A stretch of DNA of 32,524 bases. Source: an uncultured Bacteroidales bacterium (lineage in GTDB: Bacteria; Bacteroidota; Bacteroidia; Bacteroidales; Bacteroidaceae). Of the stretch, positions 15,874 to 23,196 are shown piece by piece. The translations under genes and the position numbers were made by a program. Every line of letters starts with the position of its first letter. Within the stretch, counting starts at the first letter, position 1. The notes beneath the pieces are model-generated. The model searched no databases and had not been told where the DNA came from. It saw only the letters and a program-made list of their open reading frames with translations. The stretch covers positions 1 through 32,524 of the forward strand of contig CADCIQ010000080.1 of the NCBI GenBank assembly GCA_902801425.1, read 5' to 3'.

Positions 15874-16311
15874 ATGGAAGATAAGACATTTAGGCATCAA
15901 ATGCCAGCACAATTAAGGTTTTCTGACGTTGACCGCTTTGGGCATGTCAATAACAACGTGTATTTTTCGCTCTTTGATATGAGCAAGTCCCAATATCTTT
16001 TTGATGTGGTGGGTAAGGATATCTATGAGCATCTTGCCATTGTCGTTGCTCATATAGAGTCAAATTTCATTACTCCTGTATATTATCCGGAGGAAATATA
16101 TATTCGTACATCCATTACCCGCATGGGTAACAAGAGTTTCACGCTTCATCAGCAGGCGTTTAATAACAGGACAAAGGAGATAAAATGCGACTGCATTACA
16201 ACAATGGTTTGCTTTGACACAAAGACCAATAAGTCAATCCCTATTCCTGACTATTTCAGATATGCTGTTGAGGAATATGAAGGTTACAGACAAAAGGTTC
16301 TTGTAAGCTAA
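15874..16311 (+). CDS. Hot-dog acyl-CoA thioesterase
   Basis: This 145-residue cytoplasmic enzyme belongs to the 4-hydroxybenzoyl-CoA thioesterase/YbgC-FadM family and hydrolyses acyl-CoA thioesters; its physiological acyl chain cannot be told from sequence. The signature SDVDRFGHVNNNVYFSLFD near residues 17-35 contains the catalytic Asp and the GHVNN turn. The following strands (HIESNFITPVYYPEEIYIRT, ITRMGNKSFTLHQQ) complete one hot-dog domain. The ATG at 15874 (MEDKTF) gives the normal family length; the in-frame start at 15835 adds 13 residues without family character. It stands alone, between two repeat-rich intergenic regions, with no evident promoter match. Confidence 0.88.
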   Translation: MEDKTFRHQMPAQLRFSDVDRFGHVNNNVYFSLFDMSKSQYLFDVVGKDIYEHLAIVVAHIESNFITPVYYPEEIYIRTSITRMGNKSFTLHQQAFNNRTKEIKCDCITTMVCFDTKTNKSIPIPDYFRYAVEEYEGYRQKVLVS

Positions 16312-16357
16312 ACAGTCGTTCTTCTGATTTTCACTTTGGCGTTTCTTCTTTGCCTCT

Positions 16358-16514
16358 AAGTCCGATGTAAATCCGTTCTTCTAAGGAACCAAACTCGATG
16401 TAGGTCCGCTTTCCCTCTTATCCAGAATAAGGGCTTCACCGACTTTGCACCGACTTTGCACCGACTTTGGTACGGAGGATCAACGGAGGATGAGCGAAGT
16501 TATAGCGATGCTAA
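16358..16514. repeat. Two-part array of 11-base units (ACCGACTTTGC type)
   Basis: On the right, units of exactly 11 start at 16438, 16449, 16460, 16471, 16482, 16493 and 16504: accgactttgc twice, accgactttgg, tacggaggatc, aacggaggatg, agcgaagttat, agcgatgctaa, all with NNCGR in one phase. On the left, 16358, 16369, 16380, 16391 and 16402 hold the TCCG-type complement (aagtccgatgt, aaatccgttct, then tctaaggaacc, aaactcgatgt, aggtccgcttt). It is related to 15247-15362 and 113-200. Confidence 0.8.
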
Positions 16515-16551
16515 AAGCAAGGTATTGCCCGAATGTTCTGGAAAGATTTTA

Positions 16552-16745
16552 CTATTCCTCAATTAATAGACGCTTCCAGAATCCTTTGAATCTTCTGAAA
16601 ATATAGATGAATAGGAAGATATTGAAAATGAGGGCGCAAATATAGAAATACTTCCTATATCTCCAATAGTGTTCATCACAGGTATATACTTTATTTCAGT
16701 CTATGCCTCTCGTCTTTGTGTATTTATTCCAAAGAACATCGGTTG
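16552..16745 (-). pseudogene. Detached 3' end of the membrane-protein gene at 16724
   Basis: Beyond the stop of the gene at 16724, another minus-strand frame reads DVLWNKYTKTRGID, a stop codon near 16700, then NKVYTCDEHYWRYRK, a clear membrane segment YFYICALIFNIFLFIYIF and a basic tail (RRFKGFWKRLLIEE) ending at 16552. A coherent transmembrane helix with positively charged flanks suggests it was the C-terminus of the upstream gene, lost through a frameshift near 16740 and a nonsense change. Confidence 0.5.
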
Positions 16746-17206
16746 TTGAGGCCGAATACCTTGTTCGCATTCAACTGAGTAAGGACATATTGATCATCTA
16801 TTTTTGATGTAAATGCGATGGTATCGTCATGCTCCAATATTTCCTGTATATGGTTGAATGCCTCGACTTCACAAAGACCAGAGTAGGAATCATCTCTTGT
16901 GTCAATTCTCCAATCTGGCACGTCTATCCAAAAGAGATGATATTTCTTGTTGATGTTTTCGCTTGCATAGTCGCCTATTCCTATGTCAGAATCCGTTATT
17001 ATACCATAACACACACTTACAGCAAAGTTGATGCCTGCAAAAAAGAAAAGGAGTATTCCTGGAGCAAAGAACCATGTAATAAACCTTACTTTTACTTTTT
17101 TATGATGACTATATAACTGAGCTGCAATAATGCCCAGTAATCCGAGTATTAATGATATAATGCAGAATAAAATTGCCCAGAAGATAAGAACGAATAATAA
17201 TCCCAT
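16724..17206 (-). CDS. Membrane protein of unknown function, probably truncated
   Basis: This 160-residue protein has two N-terminal membrane segments (about 4-30 and 42-66) followed by a soluble domain, probably outside the cytoplasm, containing WIDVPDWRIDTRDDSYSG and ending LNANKVFGLNNRCSLE. I do not recognise the family. It begins 30 bases after the RluA-type gene stop on the same strand, so it is probably co-transcribed with it. The frame seems to be broken: a third membrane helix appears in another frame just downstream (16552-16745). The intact protein would have been about 220 residues with a C-terminal anchor. Whether the short form works is unknown. Confidence 0.6.
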   Translation of the reverse strand: MGLLFVLIFWAILFCIISLILGLLGIIAAQLYSHHKKVKVRFITWFFAPGILLFFFAGINFAVSVCYGIITDSDIGIGDYASENINKKYHLFWIDVPDWRIDTRDDSYSGLCEVEAFNHIQEILEHDDTIAFTSKIDDQYVLTQLNANKVFGLNNRCSLE

Positions 17207-17236
17207 AGTTTTTTGTTTAAAATTGACACTTCTGTT

Positions 17237-17974
17237 CTATACGTTTTTGAATGCTTGCCAAAGGGCATCATCGGGTAATGGGGCGGTAACGCGTATCGTC
17301 TCTTTGCTGACAGGATGAACGAACTCCATGTATCTGGAAAGGAGGCAGATAGAGCCGTCCTTGTTGCTGCGTGGAGAGCCGTATTTGAGATCTCCTTTGA
17401 TAGGAAGCCCTATCTTCGCAAGCTGACAACGAATCTGATGATGACGGCCTGTGTAGAGTTGTACCTCTACAAGGCTATAGCGGTCGGAATGGGCAAGAAT
17501 CCTGTAGCTTAGTTGTGCTTTCTTTGAATCCTTCACCTCATGGTCATAGGCATACGACTTGTTCTGCTTCTCGTTGCGGACGAGCCAGTGGGTAAGCATG
17601 ACCCACCCCTCGCCCTCCCCGGGGGAGGGAGTTTTTGATACACTAATTCTATCTGAAATCTCCCTCCCTTGGGGAGGGACGGGGTGGGTCGGAACTATCG
17701 CCCAATATGTCTTGTGAACATCTCCCACACGAAACATCTCGTTGAGGCGTGCAAGAGCCTTGCTTGTGCGAGCGAACATCACCAATCCGCTAACGGGACG
17801 GTCAAGACGATGCACCACACCAAGGAAAACATTTCCCGGCTTCTGATACTTGACCTTGATATAGTCCTTGACTGTTTCTGACAGAGGCGTATCGCCTGTC
17901 TTGTCGCCTTGAACTATCTCGCCAGATTGCTTGCTGACGATAATGATATGGTTGTCTTCGTAAATTGGAGTCAC
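17237..17974 (-). CDS. RluA-family pseudouridine synthase with an in-frame repeat insertion
   Basis: This 245-residue RNA-modifying enzyme isomerises uridine to pseudouridine in rRNA or tRNA. The family motif HRLDRPVSG is at 55-63 with catalytic Asp58, and TGRHHQIRCQLA follows at 175. There is no S4 domain; this is the short RluA/RluC catalytic core. Residues about 95-125 (THPVPPQGREISDRI then SVSKTPSPGEGEGWVM) are not family sequence. They are the translation of a 91-bp GC-rich palindrome (17600-17690) inserted between the strand AIVP and LTHWLVRNEKQNKS, where relatives have a short loop. The start is GTG 17974; the only in-frame triplets upstream before a stop are non-start codons, and a 7-base repeat begins directly upstream, so the original start region may have been altered. 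A good promoter lies far upstream at 18170-18199. Confidence 0.88.
   Translation of the reverse strand: MTPIYEDNHIIIVSKQSGEIVQGDKTGDTPLSETVKDYIKVKYQKPGNVFLGVVHRLDRPVSGLVMFARTSKALARLNEMFRVGDVHKTYWAIVPTHPVPPQGREISDRISVSKTPSPGEGEGWVMLTHWLVRNEKQNKSYAYDHEVKDSKKAQLSYRILAHSDRYSLVEVQLYTGRHHQIRCQLAKIGLPIKGDLKYGSPRSNKDGSICLLSRYMEFVHPVSKETIRVTAPLPDDALWQAFKNV
17600..17690. repeat. GC-rich palindrome inserted in the RluA-type gene
   Basis: The arms 17600-17631 and 17660-17690 pair (gacccacccctcgccctccc with the complementary ggggagggacggggtgggtc), with a 28-base AT-rich loop. It is translated in frame as about 31 residues, and the enzyme's reading frame is kept open across the entire element. Confidence 0.88.
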
Positions 17975-17980
17975 CTTGAT

Positions 17981-18130
17981 ATTTACTATTTAACTATGTA
18001 CTATTTACTATTTTGAGGGAAAGTAAATTGTCAGTAAATTATAATCAGTAAATTAAGATTTTTACATTTCTTAGATGCTTATGTCTCGATTATAATTTAC
18101 TGGATAAAATTTACAGAGAATTTACTTTCT
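17981..18130. repeat. 7-base tandem and AGTAAATT palindrome upstream of the RluA-type gene
   Basis: 17981-18013 is a run of TACTATT-like 7-base units. 18019-18054 (gaaagtaaattgtcagtaaa) pairs with 18088-18129, in units of AGTAAATT spaced 11 and 14. It lies between the promoter at 18170-18199 and GTG 17974, hence in the 5' leader. Confidence 0.7.
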
Positions 18131-18169
18131 AACATTAAGCACCAAAGGTGCATTTGTGTTATTTTTCTG

Positions 18170-18199
18170 CAAAGTTACTTGTTTTTGGCGGGATAACAA
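18170..18199 (-). promoter_or_regulatory. Promoter for the RluA-type gene operon
   Basis: On the minus strand, TTG (18199-18197), 19 bases and TAACTTTG (18177-18170) match the consensus well. Transcripts would start near 18163 and read through the palindrome into the RluA-type gene and the membrane-protein gene. Confidence 0.7.
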
Positions 18200-18270
18200 A
18201 GAAAAAAGCGTGAAATATCATAATATTTACAATTTACGATGTACAATGTACAATTTTTTCTTGCAATCTC

Positions 18271-18301
18271 TTTGTTGTATGCTTTTTTTGCATTATCTTT
18301 G
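18271..18301 (+). promoter_or_regulatory. Promoter for tamB-tamL
   Basis: TTTG 18271-18274, a 19-base gap and TATCTTTG 18294-18301 match the Bacteroidota consensus. The leader (about 18308-18436) holds an inverted repeat at 18318-18430. A 7-base tandem (ATTTACA type) lies just upstream at 18217-18253. Confidence 0.75.
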
Positions 18302-18317
18302 CAGTTGTCAAACAAAA

Positions 18318-18430
18318 GCCTACCCCTGTCCTCCCTAAAGGGAAGGGGAAATTTAATTAACAATTAAGAGTACATGCCTTTCACGATAAATTCTATCAAA
18401 CATCCTTCCCTTGGGGAAGGCTTGGTTAGG
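18318..18430. repeat. Inverted repeat with CCTTCCC...GGTTAGG arms before tamB
   Basis: The left arm 18318-18348 (gcctacccctgtcctcccta) pairs imperfectly with 18404-18430 (ccttcccttggggaaggc, ttggttagg). The same words (cctaaccaagcc, aagggaagg) form the element at 28856-28914. The ATG at 18374 lies inside this element and is probably not the gene's natural start. Confidence 0.7.
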
Positions 18431-18436
18431 TCGCTG

Positions 18437-19548
18437 ATGAAGTGGGCTATTGGTATTGTGCTCACTCCCTTCATCTTAATCGTGCTTCTTGCCGTGGCAC
18501 TCTATCTTCCACCTATTCAGAACTGGGCGGTGAAAACCGTTGCTGCATACGCTTCTGAGGAGATGGGAATGGAGGTCAGCGTGGAGCGCGTTTGCCTTGT
18601 CTTCCCGCTCAATCTCGGTGTGGACGGTGTGAAGGTTATTCAGCCGAATGATTCTTTGCCTCAACGCAAGGATACTATAGCCGACCTTAAAAGGGCTGTG
18701 GTGGATGTGCAGTTGATGCCTCTTTTTGATAGTCAGGTGAATATCGACCAGCTTGATATCTATGACCTGAAGATGAATACCGCCAACCTCGTGCATGAGG
18801 CGAGGGTGAAAGGTAGGGTAGGGGAGTTAACAATGAAGGCAACTCAGGCCTCTCCCCCCGCCCTCCCCCGTAGGGAGGGAGCCGCTCCCGCAAAAATTGA
18901 CCTTGGAAAAGAGACGGTTGACCTTGCTAAGATTTTTCTTGCAGATGCTCATATAGATGTGGCGCTTTCAGATACTGTTCCTGAAGATACCACGAAGAGC
19001 GAGACATTCTGGAAGATAAGTGCTGAGGAACTTGCAATTGAAAATTCTGTTGCTACGATACACATGCCGGGCGATACGCTTCAGTTTAAGGCTGTGCTGG
19101 GCAGGGTGAGCGCGAAGAAGGGATTCTTCGATTTGTATAAGGGAGAATATAATATCGCTTCTGTGGATTGGCAGAAGGGAGCAATCTATTATGATAATAA
19201 CTTTGAGCCACGCCTTAAAGGGCTGGATGCTAATCATATAGCGCTCACAAATATCGGGTTGGGCATAGACTCCCTGCGCTTCCTTGCAGCCAAGGATTCT
19301 GTGAATGCCATGGAGATGAGTCTGAGGATAAGGCAATGCCAGATGATGGAGAAATGCGGTATCGGGGTAAAATCCTTGACGGGAAATCTTGCTATGGATT
19401 CCCTTAAACTCACGACCGATTTCGACCTTGCCCTCAATCGTGATGTTAATGCCGATATTGCAACCTCAACGCTGAAGGCAAATGCCATTGTTGACCTTAA
19501 CGTGATGGATTCTATCAATCCCGGTGAAGTGAGGATATACTGCTCGGA
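18437..19548 (+). CDS. tamB: TamB/AsmA-like envelope protein, N-terminal part before a frameshift
   Basis: This is the N-terminal part of a TamB (DUF490) protein, an inner-membrane-anchored periplasm-spanning protein thought to carry lipids or help outer-membrane protein assembly with the TamA-like partner downstream. The ATG at 18437 starts directly at the anchor (MKWAIGIVLTPFILIVLLAV); the longer start at 18374 adds residues translated from a repeat. Then comes the family segment YASEEMGMEVSVERVCLVFP and AsmA-like beta-rich sequence. Residues from 18847-18890 (ASPPALPRREGAAPA) come from a GC-rich palindrome inserted before KIDLGKETVD. The frame stays in good family sequence until about VRIY (19538), continues as nonsense to a stop at 19636, and the true continuation is in the next frame (19549-23196). 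One base seems to be missing near 19540. Confidence 0.82.
18847..18890. repeat. GC-rich palindrome in frame inside tamB (N-terminal part)
   Basis: ggcctctccccccgccctcc then ccgtagggagggagccg, translated as ASPPALPRREGA. It is the same element as at 23070-23108, and the opposite orientation of 12838-12884 and 23252-23297. Confidence 0.88.
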
Positions 19549-22500
19549 ATGGGTATGGGCGATATGCCGAAACCGTTCATGGATCAATGGCCGAGGAAAC
19601 CGCTTGCCATCAAACTTCTTGCCAGCGGAAATATGAACCGTGTGGATATCAAGAGCGCATACGCACAGCTTCTGGGGGCATTCCTCGTAAAGGCCGACGG
19701 ATATGCGGAGAAGTTCTTGGATATCAACAAACTCGTATCCGATGTGCATCTTGATGCCCAGACCTATAACCTCGATTTTGTGAAGACCATGCTCGATAAG
19801 AGTACGGCGAAGATGATAGGCATACCAGCCGTTCATGCCGTGGCTGATGCGAAGATAAGAGGTCAGATATATGACATTGATTTCCGCGCTACTGAGGGTA
19901 AGGGCTCTTTGAGCGGTAAGGCAAACTTCAACGCAAAGGCAATGGCTTACAAAGCCAATTTGAAGGCCGACGGATTACATTTGGGGCACTTCGTGAAGGG
20001 CATGGGACTTGGCGGTTTCACAGGCAAGGCTGATGTTACGGGCGTGGGAACTGATGTGTTCTCGCCTCGCACCAAGATAAATGCAAAGGCTACTGTGACT
20101 AATTTTGCATATAGCAAGTGGAACCTCAACAATATGAAGCTTGATGCAGACCTGTCTGGCGGCAAGGCTCATGCAACGGTAGTTTCAAAGAATCCGCTTC
20201 TTGACGGTACTATTGGTTTTGATGCCCTTCTGAGCAAGAATGTTGACGCAACGATAACCACGGAACTAAACAAGGCTGACCTATATCGTCTATATATCGC
20301 AGAGGCTCCATTGACCGTTGCCGGATGTGCTCATCTTGATATTGCTACGGATATGGACGAGCACTATAAGATGCAGGGCAATATCAGCGACCTTACGATT
20401 ATCGACTCTGTGCAGACATATCGTCCGGATGATATGACCATCGACCTCCTTACACGCAAGGACACTACTCATGCCGTGGCTGATTGTGGCGACTTCCACT
20501 TGAAGGCAGACCTTAGTGGCGGCTACAAGAAACTGATGAAGGTTTCTGATGTCCTGATGGAGGAGGTTATGCGCCAATGGGATAAGCGTATCATTAGTGA
20601 GAAGGATATCCGTAGTAAGTTGCCGCAGGGTAATGTGTATCTGTCACTTGGCAGGGATAATCCTGTGGCTGATGCCATGAAACGCTTCAACATAGGCGTC
20701 AAGCAGATTCTTGCAGATTTCAATATCTCGCCTGTTACTGGAATAAATGGTGAGATGACTATTGATACTCTCAAAACCGAATCCTTGCAACTTGACAAGA
20801 TAAAGGCTGTCCTCACTTCTGATTCTGAACAGATACGATATAAGGTGGACGTGGAGAACGGTAAGGACAATCCGCAGTATGTGTTCACGGCTCAGGCAAA
20901 GGGTTCTCTCCTTCCAAACGGAACATCGGTTGACCTGATAATAGACGATGCCCGAAAGCAAAGGATCGTGGATGTTGGTGCTCTTGCCGTGATGGAGACG
21001 CGAGGCATCCGCATTTCGCTTGACGACAGGAAACATGTACTTGGATATAAGCCGTTTAGCGTTAATTCCGGTAACTATGTGCTTTTGGCACCTGATATGC
21101 GAGTCTCAGCCGACCTCAAACTCAAGACCTCTGACGGCATGGGTTTGCAAGTCTATACGGATGATGATAATGTCGAGGCTTTACAGGACATCACGCTCTC
21201 TTTGCATAGGTTCAATCTTGCTGAGATAGTGTCCGTAATACCTTATATGCCTCAGATGGGAGGTGTCATGGATGGCGACTTCCACGTTATCCAGACGCCG
21301 AAGGACTTGTCAGTTTCAAGTTCGGTGGAGTTCAAGGATCTCGTCTATGAGAACTGTGGCATTGGTAATATATCTTCCGAGTTCGTGTATATACCTATGG
21401 AAGACGGCACTCACCATATTGACGGAATCCTGTTGAAAGATGGTGTAGAGGTGGCAACTGTCGTGGGAGGCTATAACCCGGAGGAACACCCAACGGAAGG
21501 TGGAGGCATTAATCTTGACGTGAATATGCAGAAGCTGCCGTTGAATATAGCCAACGGTTTCGTGCCTGACCAGATCATAGGTCTTGAGGGTACTGGCGAG
21601 GGACAGCTTACGGTTCGCGGTTCTGTATCAAAACCTATTGTGAACGGAGATATCTACCTCCAGGGCGCTTCTCTCGTTTCTGTTCCTTATGGCATCACGA
21701 TGAAGTTTGATGATGATCCTGTTCGCATTACCAATTCTAAGCTCCTGCTTGAGAATTTCCAGATGTATGCCAATAATGATCAGCCACTCATCATCATGGG
21801 GGATATCGACTTTTCAGACCTTGACCATATCAGTCTGAATATGCGTATGCGTGCAAGAGACTTCCTGCTTATAGATGCAAAGGAAACACGTCGCTCTGAG
21901 GCTTACGGCAAGGGCTATGTTAATTTCTTCGGAAGGATAAACGGTGAACTTTCAGAACTGAAGGTAAGGGGTAACCTCACCGTGCTCTCAAAGAGTGATC
22001 TCTATTATATCCTTCGTGATTCTCCTATCACAACCGATAACCGACTAAAGGATCTCGTTACGTTTACTGATTTCTCTGGTGAAGAGGAACTCGTGGTGAA
22101 TCGTCCAGAGGTTGACGGTATGTCCGTGGATCTCTCCATGACCGTTCAGGAGGGTGCTCATGTAACCTGTTGGCTCAACACAAATCACACCAACTACCTT
22201 GACATCCTTGGCGGTGGTAGTCTCAGAATGAAATATGTAGGTGGAGATATTTCAATGACTGGTAGATACACCATATCATCGGGTGAGATGAAGTATTCTT
22301 TGCCTGTAATTCCTCTGAAGACATTCATGATTTCTTCAGGTTCTTACATCGAATTTACGGGCGATGTGATGAATCCTCGTCTTAACATAACGGCGAAAGA
22401 GCAGAACAAGACCACGGTTGAGGAGAACGGCGTGAAGAAATCCGTACTCTTTGAGTGTGGCGTGGTACTCTCGAAGACGCTTCAGGACATGGGACTTGAG

Positions 22501-23196
22501 TTCATCATTGATGCTCCGGAAGATTCTTACGTTAGCGATGAACTAAAGACTCTCACTCTCGAAGAGCGAGGAAAACTTGCCGTGACGATGCTCACCACGG
22601 GTATGTATCTCACGGAAAACAATACCTCAAGCTTCACCATGAACTCGGCTCTCAGTTCATTCCTCCAACAGGAAATAAATCAGATTGCAGGTTCGGCTCT
22701 CCGCACCCTCGATCTCTCGGTAGGTATGGAGACAAGCTCTGACGAGACTGGTAGGATGCATACCGACTACTCATTCAAGTTCGCGAAGAGGTTCTGGAAC
22801 AACCGCCTCTCTGTTTCTGTTGGTGGAAAGATTTCCACAGGCTCTGATGTCAGCGGTCAGAACAACACGTTCTTTGATAACGTGGAACTCCAGTATCGCA
22901 CCTCCGACATTTCCAATCAGTATCTCCAACTCTTCTACAAGCGTGCCGTATATGATTTCCTCGAAGGCTATGTAGGTCAGTATGGTGCCGGTTATATGTG
23001 GAAACGTAAGTTGCAGAACTTTAGGGATATCTTCCAGTTTGGAGATAAGAATCTGGAGATGAGGAGAATGGCCTCTCCCCCCGCCCTCCCCCGTAGGGAG
23101 GGAGCCGGAGCGCGACAGGTAGATAGTGTAAGAGTTGAAGCCCCAGCCCCTCAGCACCAAAAGGAAGAGGCTTCTAAGATAGTAGTATCTCAATGA
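19549..23196 (+). CDS. tamB: TamB/DUF490 envelope protein, main part after the frameshift
   Basis: This is 1,215 residues of TamB continuing the gene from 18437; together they would form about 1,590 residues, normal for the family in Bacteroidota. The sequence is repetitive beta (GKANFNAKAMAYKANLKADG; MRMRARDFLLIDAKE), which in relatives forms a long hydrophobic groove. The C-terminal TamB domain spans roughly 690-1150 (VSVPYGITMKFDDDPVRITN; GGDISMTGRYTISSGEMKYS; DVMNPRLNITAKEQNKTTVE) and should meet the outer-membrane partner. The open frame is closed at 19525, so translation must come from the upstream frame or from internal ATG 19549. The tail after GDKNLEMRRM is translated repeat (ASPPALPRREGAGARQ). 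The stop overlaps the tamL start (ATGA at 23193), showing tight coupling. Confidence 0.85.
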   Translation: MGMGDMPKPFMDQWPRKPLAIKLLASGNMNRVDIKSAYAQLLGAFLVKADGYAEKFLDINKLVSDVHLDAQTYNLDFVKTMLDKSTAKMIGIPAVHAVADAKIRGQIYDIDFRATEGKGSLSGKANFNAKAMAYKANLKADGLHLGHFVKGMGLGGFTGKADVTGVGTDVFSPRTKINAKATVTNFAYSKWNLNNMKLDADLSGGKAHATVVSKNPLLDGTIGFDALLSKNVDATITTELNKADLYRLYIAEAPLTVAGCAHLDIATDMDEHYKMQGNISDLTIIDSVQTYRPDDMTIDLLTRKDTTHAVADCGDFHLKADLSGGYKKLMKVSDVLMEEVMRQWDKRIISEKDIRSKLPQGNVYLSLGRDNPVADAMKRFNIGVKQILADFNISPVTGINGEMTIDTLKTESLQLDKIKAVLTSDSEQIRYKVDVENGKDNPQYVFTAQAKGSLLPNGTSVDLIIDDARKQRIVDVGALAVMETRGIRISLDDRKHVLGYKPFSVNSGNYVLLAPDMRVSADLKLKTSDGMGLQVYTDDDNVEALQDITLSLHRFNLAEIVSVIPYMPQMGGVMDGDFHVIQTPKDLSVSSSVEFKDLVYENCGIGNISSEFVYIPMEDGTHHIDGILLKDGVEVATVVGGYNPEEHPTEGGGINLDVNMQKLPLNIANGFVPDQIIGLEGTGEGQLTVRGSVSKPIVNGDIYLQGASLVSVPYGITMKFDDDPVRITNSKLLLENFQMYANNDQPLIIMGDIDFSDLDHISLNMRMRARDFLLIDAKETRRSEAYGKGYVNFFGRINGELSELKVRGNLTVLSKSDLYYILRDSPITTDNRLKDLVTFTDFSGEEELVVNRPEVDGMSVDLSMTVQEGAHVTCWLNTNHTNYLDILGGGSLRMKYVGGDISMTGRYTISSGEMKYSLPVIPLKTFMISSGSYIEFTGDVMNPRLNITAKEQNKTTVEENGVKKSVLFECGVVLSKTLQDMGLEFIIDAPEDSYVSDELKTLTLEERGKLAVTMLTTGMYLTENNTSSFTMNSALSSFLQQEINQIAGSALRTLDLSVGMETSSDETGRMHTDYSFKFAKRFWNNRLSVSVGGKISTGSDVSGQNNTFFDNVELQYRTSDISNQYLQLFYKRAVYDFLEGYVGQYGAGYMWKRKLQNFRDIFQFGDKNLEMRRMASPPALPRREGAGARQVDSVRVEAPAPQHQKEEASKIVVSQ
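23070..23108. repeat. GC-rich palindrome in frame near the tamB 3' end
   Basis: ggcctctccccccgccctcc, then ccgtagggagggagccgg; translated ASPPALPRREGAG just before the tamB C-terminus. It is a third copy of the family, the same orientation as 18847-18890. Confidence 0.88.

Noticed and set aside
18374-18436. Earlier start of tamB
   Set aside because: The added residues (KHPSLGEGLVRS region) are translated from the inverted repeat 18318-18430; family sequence begins at MKWAIG.
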